Below, one piece after another: positions 1-6,025 of a stretch of 6,025 nucleotides of DNA. The DNA is from Ignavibacteriaceae bacterium. Its GTDB lineage: Bacteria; Bacteroidota; Ignavibacteria; Ignavibacteriales; Ignavibacteriaceae. The stretch covers positions 1 to 6,025 of the forward strand of contig JAIOIM010000160.1 in the NCBI GenBank assembly GCA_019912505.1. Reading direction: 5' to 3'. The notes beneath the pieces were generated by a model, which saw only the letters and a list, made by a program, of their open reading frames with translations, was not told the DNA's origin and searched no databases. The stretch's first letter is position 1; each line of letters opens with the position of its first letter. The position numbers and the translations under genes are program-made.

Positions 1-111
1 GATGAGATGACTGCGGTTAAAAACAACGCCCGTAAAACCGCAGAAAATAAATTCGGCATGGATATTTTTTTAGATCAGTACAAAAGTTTATTTGAAAAAA
101 TAAGTAATTAG
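1..111 (+). CDS. C-terminal end of a probable family 4 glycosyltransferase (partial)
   Basis: Frame 1 is open from the window edge to a TAG at 109-111, giving 36 residues. The peptide is helical and charged: it contains ARKTAENKFGMDIFLDQYKS followed by a short LFEKIS tail. This resembles the last two helices of GT4/GT-B glycosyltransferases, which commonly end in an 'AR..v...F....f...Y..ly..l' pattern where the C-terminal helix crosses back to the N-terminal domain. The next gene, another glycosyltransferase, starts 11 bases later, and a sugar phosphotransferase follows, so an exopolysaccharide or O-antigen cluster is the natural context. The catalytic part lies outside the window, so donor and acceptor cannot be stated. 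The glycosyltransferase call rests on tail pattern plus neighbourhood; another protein with an amphipathic C-terminal helix is possible. Confidence 0.6.
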   Translation, partial: DEMTAVKNNARKTAENKFGMDIFLDQYKSLFEKISN

Positions 112-118
112 AAAGAAA
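110..118 (+). promoter_or_regulatory. Purine-rich ribosome binding site that supports the CTG start at 123
   Basis: The run AGAAAGAAA overlaps the TAG stop of the upstream gene and ends four bases before the CTG at 123. It is only a partial match to the Shine-Dalgarno core (GAAAG rather than GGAGG). It lies at workable spacing from the CTG and would allow translational coupling with the preceding glycosyltransferase. The site helps decide the start because no ATG, GTG or TTG exists in this frame between the upstream in-frame TAA (105-107) and 351. Confidence 0.4.
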
Positions 119-122
119 CCTT

Positions 123-1244
123 CTGAAAACAGCAATAGTACAGGAATGGCTTGTAAATTACGCCGGTTCCGAAAAATGTGTAGAATCATTTAATAATATT
201 TATCCCGGCGCGGATATATTTTCCCTCGTAGATTATTTAAACGATGAGGAGCGTGGGATAATATTAAAAGGTAAACTCGTTCACACATCTTTTATCCAAA
301 AATTACCTTTTGCAAAAAAGAAACACCGCAATTACTTACCCTTATTCCCGATGGCTATTGAGCAATTTGATTTATCAGAATACGATTTAGTTATTACCAG
401 CTCGCACGCTGTTGCAAAAGGTGTATTAACAAATTCAAATCAACTACATATTTGCTACTGCCATACACCAATGCGCTATGCTTGGGATTTGTATAACCGT
501 TACATAACAGAAGCCGGTTTAACAAAAGGCTTCAAAGGATTGATTGCAAAATCGACTCTCCATTATATAAGAATGTGGGACATCTCCACGGCTAACCGTC
601 CCGATTATTTTATTGCAAACTCAAATCATATAGCCCGGCGCATAAAAAAAACATACAACCGAGATGCAGAAGTTATTTATCCGCCGGTTGATGTTGACAA
701 ATTTCCACTTTACGAAAACAAGGATAATTTTTATTTAACCGCTTCCCGCATGGTTCCATATAAACGTATCGATTTAATTGTTGAGGCTTTTACTGCTATG
801 CCCGACAAAAAACTTGTGGTTATCGGGCATGGGCCTGAGATGGAGAAAATAAAACAAAAAGCGGGGAAGAATATTGAAATACTCGGTTATCAGCCGGATA
901 GTACGCTTGTAGAATATATGCAAAAAGCAAAAGCATTTGTTTTTGCAGCGGAGGAAGATTTCGGAATAATAGTAGTTGAGGCTATGGCTGCAGGCACACC
1001 AGTTATTGCGTGGAAACGAGGGGGAACAGGCGAAAGCGTGATTGACAATAAAACCGGTGTTTTGTTTTCCGAACAAACCACCGATTCGATCATCGATGCG
1101 GTGAAGCGCTTTGAAAAAACCGACACATCTTTTGATCCTAAAATGATTAGCGAGTATGCTTCCGGTTTCGACAGAAAACTTTTTGAATTAAAGATTTCCT
1201 CATTCATTAAAAACAAAATGGATGAATTTTATAACAACAAATAA
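123..1244 (+). CDS. WbaZ-like family 4 glycosyltransferase with a CTG start
   Basis: A retaining GT-B glycosyltransferase that should transfer a sugar from a nucleotide donor to a lipid-linked acceptor at the cytoplasmic face of the inner membrane. The frame gives 373 residues from CTG 123. Residues 1-18 read MKTAIVQEWLVNYAGSEK, which is the first beta strand and acceptor-side loop of this family, so the real start precedes ATG 351 (Met77). Other landmarks are YCHTPMRYAWD (C113, H114), a hallmark of WbaZ-like GT4 enzymes; SRMVPYKRID with the probable phosphate-binding R209 and K214; IGHGPE near 234-239; and the E-x7-E motif E278/E286 in EEDFGIIVVEAMAAGTP. The 373-residue length is normal for the family; the 297-residue ATG form would lack the N-terminal Rossmann strand. 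It lies between another probable glycosyltransferase and a sugar phosphotransferase, pointing to a polysaccharide operon. Characterised relatives include mannosyltransferases, but the donor sugar here is not determined. Confidence is high for family and moderate for the exact start. Confidence 0.88.
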   Translation: MKTAIVQEWLVNYAGSEKCVESFNNIYPGADIFSLVDYLNDEERGIILKGKLVHTSFIQKLPFAKKKHRNYLPLFPMAIEQFDLSEYDLVITSSHAVAKGVLTNSNQLHICYCHTPMRYAWDLYNRYITEAGLTKGFKGLIAKSTLHYIRMWDISTANRPDYFIANSNHIARRIKKTYNRDAEVIYPPVDVDKFPLYENKDNFYLTASRMVPYKRIDLIVEAFTAMPDKKLVVIGHGPEMEKIKQKAGKNIEILGYQPDSTLVEYMQKAKAFVFAAEEDFGIIVVEAMAAGTPVIAWKRGGTGESVIDNKTGVLFSEQTTDSIIDAVKRFEKTDTSFDPKMISEYASGFDRKLFELKISSFIKNKMDEFYNNK

Positions 1245-1261
1245 TTTTGTGTTTTTAATAG

Positions 1262-2656
1262 ATGATAGTAAATAAAAAGTCACTATACTTATTACGACTT
1301 GTTATCGACTTGCTGCTGCTGAATTTAGTTTTTATAATTTCTTCAGTTTGGGCGCAACCGCTTGACGTTCTGTTATCGCGTCCGTACATGTTTATATTGT
1401 TAATGGCGCTGAATATTGTGTGGTACTTTTTTCCTGCTGTGTGGAAATTTTATGATGATTTTAATGCACGCTATTTTGCTTTTCAACTTGTAAATATAAT
1501 ACGCAATGTTTTTGTGCAAACTATTACAGCCGTGTTGTTTATCTTTATTGCAAAAGAAGATTTATTTACAAGAAATTTTATTGTTTATTATACTTTGTTG
1601 CTGCTTATTGCAGTAAGTTTAAGAACTGTGTTTTTTAAACTTACCCTTAAATCTCTGCGCGGCAAAGGTAAAAATGTAAGAAATCTTATCATCATTGGTG
1701 CCGGCGAAATTGGTAAAAACTTTAGACAGATGATAAAAGACAATCCAGACTTTGGTTATAATTTTCTTGGTTTTATTGATGATGAAAGTTACGGGGAAGA
1801 TATAATAGGCGGCACTGTACAGTTAGAAAAAACATTTAAGCTGAGAGATGTTGAAGAAGCAGTAATTGCCCTTCCGCAATACGCATCATCGGCATTAGAT
1901 GACATAATTCGTGTTTGCAATCGTAATGCAATAAAAACTCACATCATCCCGGATTATTTTAAGTTTGTTTCAAAAAAATTTCAGATAAGTATGATGGGCA
2001 ACTTTCCCATCATCAGCGTACGCAGCGAGCCGCTTGATGAAGTGCAGTGGCGGTTTGTAAAAAGAAGTTTCGACATTGTTTTTTCGGTAGTAATTATTGT
2101 CAGTATTTTATCATGGCTCATCCCGTTGTTGGCGTTAATTTCAAAATTAAGCTCCGGCGGCAAAGTATTTTTTGTGCAGGATAGAATAGGGGCGAAGAAT
2201 GAAAAGTTTAAGTGTTACAAACTTAGAACAATGATAGAAGCCAAAACCATCCCAAAAGAATTTATCCCCGCCTCGGAAAACGATCCGAGGGTTACAAAAT
2301 TTGGAAAGTTTTTGCGTAAATCAAATCTTGATGAGATTCCGCAGTTTTTTAACGTGCTGACGGGTGAAATGTCCGTTGTAGGTCCGCGCCCGCACGCAGT
2401 GCCATACGATGAAAAGTATGGAAAAATAGTTGAGGAAATAAAACTGCGGCACAGCGTAAAACCGGGCATTACCGGCTGGGCGCAAATAAACGGTTTGCGT
2501 GGGGATGTTGAGGACGAGGATGAAAACATTAGAAGAACTATAAAGCGGATTGAATATGATTTATGGTATATTGAAAATTGGACATTCTGGTTAGACGTAC
2601 AAATTATATTATTAACCGTCTGGCAGATGATAAAGGGGGATACAAAGGGTATTTAA
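1262..2656 (+). CDS. WcaJ-type undecaprenyl-phosphate sugar-1-phosphate transferase (exopolysaccharide initiating enzyme)
   Basis: This inner-membrane enzyme moves a hexose-1-phosphate from a UDP-sugar to undecaprenyl phosphate, the first committed step of a polysaccharide repeat unit. The 464 residues match the usual length of large polyprenyl glycosylphosphotransferases. There are four N-terminal membrane segments (about 8-30, 42-60, 77-97 and 105-126). A cytoplasmic Rossmann-like CoA_binding_3 domain follows, with GAGEIG at 146-151. A hydrophobic re-entrant segment (about 269-293) leads into the catalytic domain. Visible there are VQDRIG (305-310), KLRTM (320-324), the probable catalytic pair D357-E358 in LRKSNLDEIPQFFNVL, SVVGPRPHAV (371-380) and PGITGWAQINGLRG (401-414). 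The PRPHAV form is typical of WcaJ-like glucose-1-phosphate transferases, but substrate is an inference. ATG 1262 is 17 bases after the previous stop with no strong Shine-Dalgarno sequence, consistent with operon expression. No later start would keep the first membrane segment. No frameshift or missing motif is seen. Confidence 0.93.
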   Translation: MIVNKKSLYLLRLVIDLLLLNLVFIISSVWAQPLDVLLSRPYMFILLMALNIVWYFFPAVWKFYDDFNARYFAFQLVNIIRNVFVQTITAVLFIFIAKEDLFTRNFIVYYTLLLLIAVSLRTVFFKLTLKSLRGKGKNVRNLIIIGAGEIGKNFRQMIKDNPDFGYNFLGFIDDESYGEDIIGGTVQLEKTFKLRDVEEAVIALPQYASSALDDIIRVCNRNAIKTHIIPDYFKFVSKKFQISMMGNFPIISVRSEPLDEVQWRFVKRSFDIVFSVVIIVSILSWLIPLLALISKLSSGGKVFFVQDRIGAKNEKFKCYKLRTMIEAKTIPKEFIPASENDPRVTKFGKFLRKSNLDEIPQFFNVLTGEMSVVGPRPHAVPYDEKYGKIVEEIKLRHSVKPGITGWAQINGLRGDVEDEDENIRRTIKRIEYDLWYIENWTFWLDVQIILLTVWQMIKGDTKGI

Positions 2657-2745
2657 TTTTAGCGAACATAGTTTTTATTTCTTTTTTTTGCTTATTTTTC
2701 CACTACCCTGAAACATTATTTCCAAAAACTAATAAAGGAACAATT
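2657..2745 (+). promoter_or_regulatory. AT-rich intergenic leader before the secreted protease, possible promoter
   Basis: This 89-base gap separates the polysaccharide genes from the protease and is clearly longer than the 11- and 17-base gaps upstream. It contains a pyrimidine-rich T tract (2671-2699) with no GC-rich stem before it, so no intrinsic terminator can be called. TATTTTTC at 2693-2700 resembles the Bacteroidota -7 element (TAnnTTTG), but I find no convincing -33 TTTG partner at the expected distance. The gap may carry a promoter for the protease alone, or read-through may occur from the cluster. The specific -7 call is weak. Confidence 0.3.
2734..2739 (+). promoter_or_regulatory. 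Ribosome binding site AAAGGA for the protease gene
   Basis: AAAGGA lies six bases upstream of ATG 2746, the best Shine-Dalgarno match in the window. It fixes the start of the large secreted protein, and the signal peptide that follows immediately agrees with this choice. Confidence 0.75.
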
Positions 2746-2844
2746 ATGAGCCGATTGTTTTACTCTTTTTTGCGGCAAAGAAATTTTTTTACTACGCTTA
2801 TTGCCGGTGTTATAATTTTATTTTACTCCTCCCCTATTTTTTCT
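2746..2844 (+). other. Signal peptide of the secreted protease
   Basis: Residues 1-33 have a basic N-region (R3, R10, R12), a hydrophobic core (about 14-28, FFTTLIAGVIILFYS) and a probable signal peptidase I site after IFS, before Q34. There is no lipobox cysteine, so export is by Sec as a soluble periplasmic intermediate, as expected of T9SS cargo. Confidence 0.85.
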
Positions 2845-5800
2845 CAAATAAGTGACGGTGGAACCCCTTATACTTTTACTCACGGCAGTATTCAGCAAGC
2901 CGAAAAAATTTCTATGCCGGCTGTAAATGTTGCAGCATTATTGGCAGAAGATGAATTAGAGCAATCCAAGGCGCTGCCATTTCGTTTCGGGTTTCCAATG
3001 GATGTAAACTACAATCTCGAAAATTCTGGAACGTGGATGGATTTACCCGGAGGCGCTAAACTGTGGCGCTTAAATATTATTTCTCAAGGGGCAACAACCA
3101 TTAATTTAATCTATAATGATTTTTGGCTTCCTCAAGGAGCGAAATTTTATATCTACAACGAAAATCATAGCGAAGTAATCGGTGCCTTTACAGCTCGTAA
3201 TAATAATGAGAACGGACAATTCGCCACCGGTCTTGTACGCGGGGAATCAGTAATACTTGAATATTACGAACCGGCAAACCCCGAAGCACTTGGGATAATA
3301 AGCATCTCAACAGTTGTACATGGTTACAAAGATGTTTTTAAACGACTTGAAGAAACAGATGGTTTCGGTTCATCGGGAAGTTGTAACAACAATGTTAACT
3401 GTCCCGAAGGAGACCCCTGGCAGAATGAAAAAAGAGCCGCGGCTATGATTCTTACATCAAGCAACTCACGTCTCTGTTCAGGTGCTATGGTTAATAATGT
3501 TAGAGGAGATTTAACCCCATACTTCCTAACAGCAAACCATTGCGTAAGTGCTAGCAGTCCAACTAACTGGATAATTATGTTTAACTATCAGAGCCCCGGC
3601 TGTACTAACGTTGATGGTCCCTTAAACTATACGGTTCAAGGAACAACAACAAAAGCAAAAAGCGCAGATTCTGATTTTGCACTATTATTGTTGAATACTG
3701 CTCCGCCGGATTCTTACATGGTACATTTCGCAGGCTGGTCGGCAATTGATGTTGCTTCTGCAAATTCAGTAGGTATTCATCATCCTGCAGGCGATATAAA
3801 AAAAATATCCTTTGATTACGAACCTGCTACATCGACTGATTATGTTCCTTCCCCTTACCTTGCAAATTCCCATTGGGAGGTAGCTTCATGGAACGATGGA
3901 ACAACCGAAGGCGGATCTTCGGGTTCACCTTTGTTCGATCCAAGCCATAGAATAGTTGGACAGTTGCACGGCGGATGGGCTTCATGCTCAAGCATTACGC
4001 AAGATTATTATGGAAAATTCTCTATGTCTTGGAATCGCGGTTCTACACCGGCAACTCGATTAAAAGACTGGCTTGATCCAGATAACACAGGCACATTAAC
4101 CCTTGATGGCTGGGATCCTACAATCGGAACACCCGATTTAATTCCTCCAACAACCATTACTGATTTATCAGTTGTTGATCCGGCTTCGAATTCATTAACA
4201 TTAAATTGGACTGCCCCATCTGACTCTTCATACGGCGGTGTTAAAGCTTATGATATTCGTTATTCAACATTACCTATTACAGATTCGGTTTCATTTTACA
4301 GCGCCGCACAAATAAGCGGTGTTGCACCGGATACGGCTGGCGCAGCAGAAAATGTAGTAGTAACGGAATTAAGTTTTAATACGGCTTATTATTTTGCTAT
4401 TCGGTCTAGAGATTTTTGGAATAACTGGTCGCTAATTTCTAATAATCCATCCGGTACAACTCTTGCAGCACCGCAAGTAAATGTTTCGCCTGACAGCCTT
4501 CATTTGACACTTGATTCATCTGTTACGGCAGTAGGTACAGTAACTGTATCTAATATATCTGCAAATCCTTCCTCTCTTAATTTTAGCGTGAGTTTGGATA
4601 ACAATCTTTATCCTACAAATTCGGTTTCGGTTAAACTAAAACCTATAACAAACGAAAGAAACAATTCGGTTAATCTATCTAAAGATGAAAATCCATTAAA
4701 AGAACCGCGCGGTTTGAGCCTCGAGGGCAGCGGCGGTCCCGATTTATTCGGCTATAAATGGATTGACAGCGATGACCCGAACGGTACTGCTTACGTTTGG
4801 AATGATATATCCACAACCGGAACTTTAGCAACTACCTGGACTCCAACGGGAACATTCGACCCTAAAGATGAAGGTTATGCAGGTCCATTCCAGCTTGGGT
4901 TTAACTTTAAATATTATGGCAATATAAAAAATCAAGTATTTGTAAATTCGAATGGTGCGGTTCTTTTTGCGGCACCAACGGCAAATATGTTTTCGAATGT
5001 CCAAATTCCTACAAGCAGTGCGCCAAACGATATTATTGCAGCTTTCTGGGATGACCTTGACGGCAGAACTCAAGGAACGGTTCACTACAAAGCCGAAGGA
5101 GATAAATTTATTATTCAGTTTACAAACTGGCAAAAATATTCGGCAACAGGCTCATTAACATTCCAGGTTGTTTTATACGCCAATGGCAGAATAATGTTTT
5201 ACTACAACAATATGAATGCTACTCTAACTTCCGCTACGGTTGGTATTGAAAATAACGCGGGTAATGATGGATTGCAAGTTGCTTACAATTCCGGTTATAT
5301 ACACAATAGCCTTGCTGTTAAGTTTGCGGCTGACCCTGAATGGCTATCAAGCAATAACAACGGCGGAATACTTTATAACGGAAACTCGGCTGATATTGAA
5401 TTAACTTTTAATTCTGAAGATTATCCTCAAGGCGAATACTCGATGGATCTTATCATTAACAGTAATGATCCGTCTTACCCTGAAATAATTGTTCCGGTAA
5501 AAATGACAGTTAACTACCAAGTGCCTGTTGAATTAACTTCATTTACTGCCGAGCCGGTAAAGAATGAAACTTTATTAAGATGGTCTTCGGCAACTGAAAC
5601 CAACAACCGTGGTTATGAAGTTGAGCGCGCAGTTGTAAGCGCAGATAAAAGCAATAAACAATTTCAAACAACTGGTTTTGTAAAAGGAATAGGAACCACA
5701 ACAGAACGTGTTTCGTATACTTTTACTGATAAAAATATTAAAGTCGGAAAATACATTTACCGTCTGAAACAAATTGATCTTGATGGTAAATTTGAATATT

Positions 5801-6025
5801 CACCCGAAGTTGAGGTTGAAATAACAGCACCGGACAATTTTGCGCTTTACCAAAATTATCCAAATCCGTTTAATCCGTCTACTACAGTAGAATTTTCGCT
5901 GCCGGTAAAAGCCGATGTGAATATTTCTATTTACAATACTCTTGGAGAACTTGTAACAAACCTTCACTCAGGCAGTATGGAAGCAGGCTATTATCAAATT
6001 AAGTTTGATGCCTCCAGGTATACAT
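2746..6025 (+). CDS. Secreted lysyl-endopeptidase-like serine protease with fibronectin III, Ig-like and T9SS sorting domains (3' end outside window)
   Basis: The frame is open for 1093 codons from ATG 2746 to the window edge. Order: signal peptide (about 1-33), beta-rich propeptide (34-207), S1-type protease (about 208-457), fibronectin III (467-573), an Ig-like domain apparently interrupted by a second beta-rich domain (576-924), a spacer Ig domain beginning VPVELTSFTA (927-1027) and a T9SS type A sorting domain (1031 onward). The catalytic triad is H265 (TANHC), D310 (SDFALL) and S392 (GSSGSP). Six cysteines (213, 219, 244, 266, 286, 414) match the disulfide pattern I recall for Achromobacter protease I, and D420 aligns with its Asp225, which selects Lys at P1. 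It should be exported by Sec, moved across the outer membrane by T9SS and act on extracellular protein. The long non-catalytic tail probably mediates binding or spacing. About 20-25 residues are expected beyond the window. Family and export route are secure; lysine specificity is inferred. Confidence 0.93.
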   Translation, partial: MSRLFYSFLRQRNFFTTLIAGVIILFYSSPIFSQISDGGTPYTFTHGSIQQAEKISMPAVNVAALLAEDELEQSKALPFRFGFPMDVNYNLENSGTWMDLPGGAKLWRLNIISQGATTINLIYNDFWLPQGAKFYIYNENHSEVIGAFTARNNNENGQFATGLVRGESVILEYYEPANPEALGIISISTVVHGYKDVFKRLEETDGFGSSGSCNNNVNCPEGDPWQNEKRAAAMILTSSNSRLCSGAMVNNVRGDLTPYFLTANHCVSASSPTNWIIMFNYQSPGCTNVDGPLNYTVQGTTTKAKSADSDFALLLLNTAPPDSYMVHFAGWSAIDVASANSVGIHHPAGDIKKISFDYEPATSTDYVPSPYLANSHWEVASWNDGTTEGGSSGSPLFDPSHRIVGQLHGGWASCSSITQDYYGKFSMSWNRGSTPATRLKDWLDPDNTGTLTLDGWDPTIGTPDLIPPTTITDLSVVDPASNSLTLNWTAPSDSSYGGVKAYDIRYSTLPITDSVSFYSAAQISGVAPDTAGAAENVVVTELSFNTAYYFAIRSRDFWNNWSLISNNPSGTTLAAPQVNVSPDSLHLTLDSSVTAVGTVTVSNISANPSSLNFSVSLDNNLYPTNSVSVKLKPITNERNNSVNLSKDENPLKEPRGLSLEGSGGPDLFGYKWIDSDDPNGTAYVWNDISTTGTLATTWTPTGTFDPKDEGYAGPFQLGFNFKYYGNIKNQVFVNSNGAVLFAAPTANMFSNVQIPTSSAPNDIIAAFWDDLDGRTQGTVHYKAEGDKFIIQFTNWQKYSATGSLTFQVVLYANGRIMFYYNNMNATLTSATVGIENNAGNDGLQVAYNSGYIHNSLAVKFAADPEWLSSNNNGGILYNGNSADIELTFNSEDYPQGEYSMDLIINSNDPSYPEIIVPVKMTVNYQVPVELTSFTAEPVKNETLLRWSSATETNNRGYEVERAVVSADKSNKQFQTTGFVKGIGTTTERVSYTFTDKNIKVGKYIYRLKQIDLDGKFEYSPEVEVEITAPDNFALYQNYPNPFNPSTTVEFSLPVKADVNISIYNTLGELVTNLHSGSMEAGYYQIKFDASRYT
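2845..3366 (+). other. N-terminal propeptide region of the protease
   Basis: Residues 34-207 precede the point where similarity to the mature lysyl endopeptidase begins. The segment is beta-rich, with RFGFPMDVNYNLENSGTW (80-97), LWRLNIISQGA (106-116) and FATGLVRGESVILEYYEP (159-176). Comparable segments precede this protease family in Bacteroidota and are thought to act as intramolecular chaperone and inhibitor. Its length, about 174 residues, is close to the Achromobacter enzyme's propeptide as I recall it. The exact cleavage point is not determined. Confidence 0.65.
3367..4116 (+). other. S1-family lysyl-endopeptidase-like catalytic domain
   Basis: Residues 208-457. It begins GSSGSCNNNVNCPEGD, aligning with the mature start GVSGSCNIDVVCPEGD recalled for Achromobacter protease I. 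It ends TRLKDWLDPDNTGTLTLDGW, aligning with SRLSDWLDPASTG. The triad is H265/D310/S392. Cysteine spacing is 6 (213-219), 22 (244-266) and 20 (266-286), against 6, 22 and 22 in the reference. H408 in GQLHGG aligns with reference His210. D420 sits three residues before a glycine in DYYGK, matching DQYGR with the specificity Asp225. The partner of His210, Trp169, has no obvious counterpart here. Reference positions are from memory. Confidence 0.88.
4144..4464 (+). other. Fibronectin type III domain
   Basis: Residues 467-573. It opens with PPTTITDLSVVDPASNSLTL and then the NWTAP strand, has the KAYDIRYS core strand (500-507), and closes with TAYYFAIRSRDFWNNWS (546-562), the tyrosine-corner pattern typical of FnIII modules in bacterial exoenzymes. 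It joins the protease domain by a short proline-containing linker. Confidence 0.85.
4471..5517 (+). other. Ig-like (BACON/HYDIN-type) domain split by an inserted beta-rich domain
   Basis: Residues 576-620 look like the first half of an Ig-like repeat: VSPDSLHLTL, then TVTVSNISANPSSLNFSVSL. Residues 861-924 look like the second half: DPEWLSSNNNGG, ADIELTFNSEDYPQGEYS and DLIINSNDPSYPEIIVPVKM. Between them (621-860) are a polar lysine- and asparagine-rich linker (about 625-660) and a separate unit starting GGPDLFGYKWIDSDDP (663-678). That unit continues through GPFQLGFNFKYYGN, VFVNSNGAVLF and IIAAFWDDLDG to LAVKF (856-860), a pattern reminiscent of nidogen-like beta domains of secreted proteins. 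The nested reading is inferred from the order of strand motifs. Confidence 0.6.
5836..6025 (+). other. T9SS type A C-terminal sorting domain (incomplete)
   Basis: Residues 1031-1093 begin NFALYQNYPNPFNPSTTVEF, followed by VNISIYNTLGELV and GYYQIKFDAS. This is the canonical Por/T9SS type A signal read by the outer-membrane translocon and normally cleaved on secretion. The window stops before the usual final strand (GVYFYxL...) and the basic C-terminal end. The QNYPNPFNPST wording is the form most frequent in Ignavibacteria-like genomes. Confidence 0.95.

Noticed and set aside
91..125. Programmed frameshift joining the upstream glycosyltransferase tail to the next gene
   Set aside because: The only possible shift window (105-111) has no slippery heptamer, the upstream protein ends in a normal C-terminal helix, and the next protein starts with a normal family N-terminus. 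Two separate genes are simpler.
774..1216. Minus-strand open frames at 774-1076 and 890-1216
   Set aside because: Both lie opposite the conserved glycosyltransferase core (E-x7-E region), with cysteine- and phenylalanine-rich translations and no recognisable motifs.
1991..2013. The inverted repeat as a transcription terminator
   Set aside because: It is in the middle of an intact coding region and is not followed by a T run.
1981..2529. Minus-strand open frames at 1981-2163 and 2215-2529
   Set aside because: They are opposite the catalytic domain of the phosphotransferase, whose motifs are all intact in the + frame; the serine-rich translations look like antisense shadows.
2657..2705. Intrinsic terminator after the phosphotransferase gene
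   Set aside because: There is a T-rich tract at 2671-2699 but no stable GC-rich inverted repeat before it.
4825..5158. Open frames at 4825-5133 (-) and 4952-5158 (+, another frame)
   Set aside because: Both lie inside the uninterrupted protease frame, have no plausible ribosome binding site and resemble no known family.
5575..5772. Minus-strand open frame opposite the spacer Ig domain
   Set aside because: It overlaps a well-conserved coding segment (VPVELTSFTA... spacer) and shows no independent features.

Overview
The window is AT-rich bacterial DNA, with all genes on the + strand and closely spaced. The best clue to the organism is the last protein. It ends in a type A type IX secretion (T9SS) sorting domain with the QNYPNPFNPST signature, which is especially common in Ignavibacteria/Melioribacter-like bacteria (Bacteroidota-Chlorobi group) and related candidate phyla. 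The AAAGGA ribosome binding site and codon use fit. The lineage is an inference from these signatures, not from a search.

Layout. (1) 1-111 is the C-terminal tail of a protein that resembles the end of a family 4 glycosyltransferase. (2) 123-1244 is a family 4 glycosyltransferase of the WbaZ-like type. Its conserved N-terminus lies upstream of the first ATG (351) and can only be reached from a non-standard CTG start at 123, so a default annotation would lose 76 residues. (3) 1262-2656 is a WcaJ-type polyprenyl-phosphate sugar-1-phosphate transferase, the membrane enzyme that starts a polysaccharide repeat unit. (4) 2657-2745 is a short AT-rich gap with a clear ribosome binding site but no visible hairpin terminator. 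(5) 2746-6025 is a large secreted serine protease, open at the window edge. It has a signal peptide, a propeptide, a lysyl-endopeptidase-like S1 domain, a fibronectin III domain, an Ig-like domain apparently split by an inserted beta-rich domain, a spacer Ig domain and the T9SS sorting domain.

How they fit together. The first three genes look like the end of an exopolysaccharide or O-antigen cluster: the phosphotransferase loads the first sugar onto undecaprenyl phosphate on the inner membrane, and the glycosyltransferases extend it from nucleotide sugars. The protease is a separate function, exported by Sec and then moved across the outer membrane by T9SS. It may have its own promoter in the 89-base gap. 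In some Bacteroidota, T9SS cargo is attached to surface polysaccharide, so the adjacency is suggestive, but nothing here shows a functional link.

I see no RNA genes, mobile elements, CRISPR arrays or tandem repeats. The most noteworthy points are the CTG start, the protease's close match to Achromobacter lysyl endopeptidase (six cysteines, triad and putative Lys-specificity Asp) combined with a propeptide junction lacking lysine, and the nested domain in its C-terminal half.
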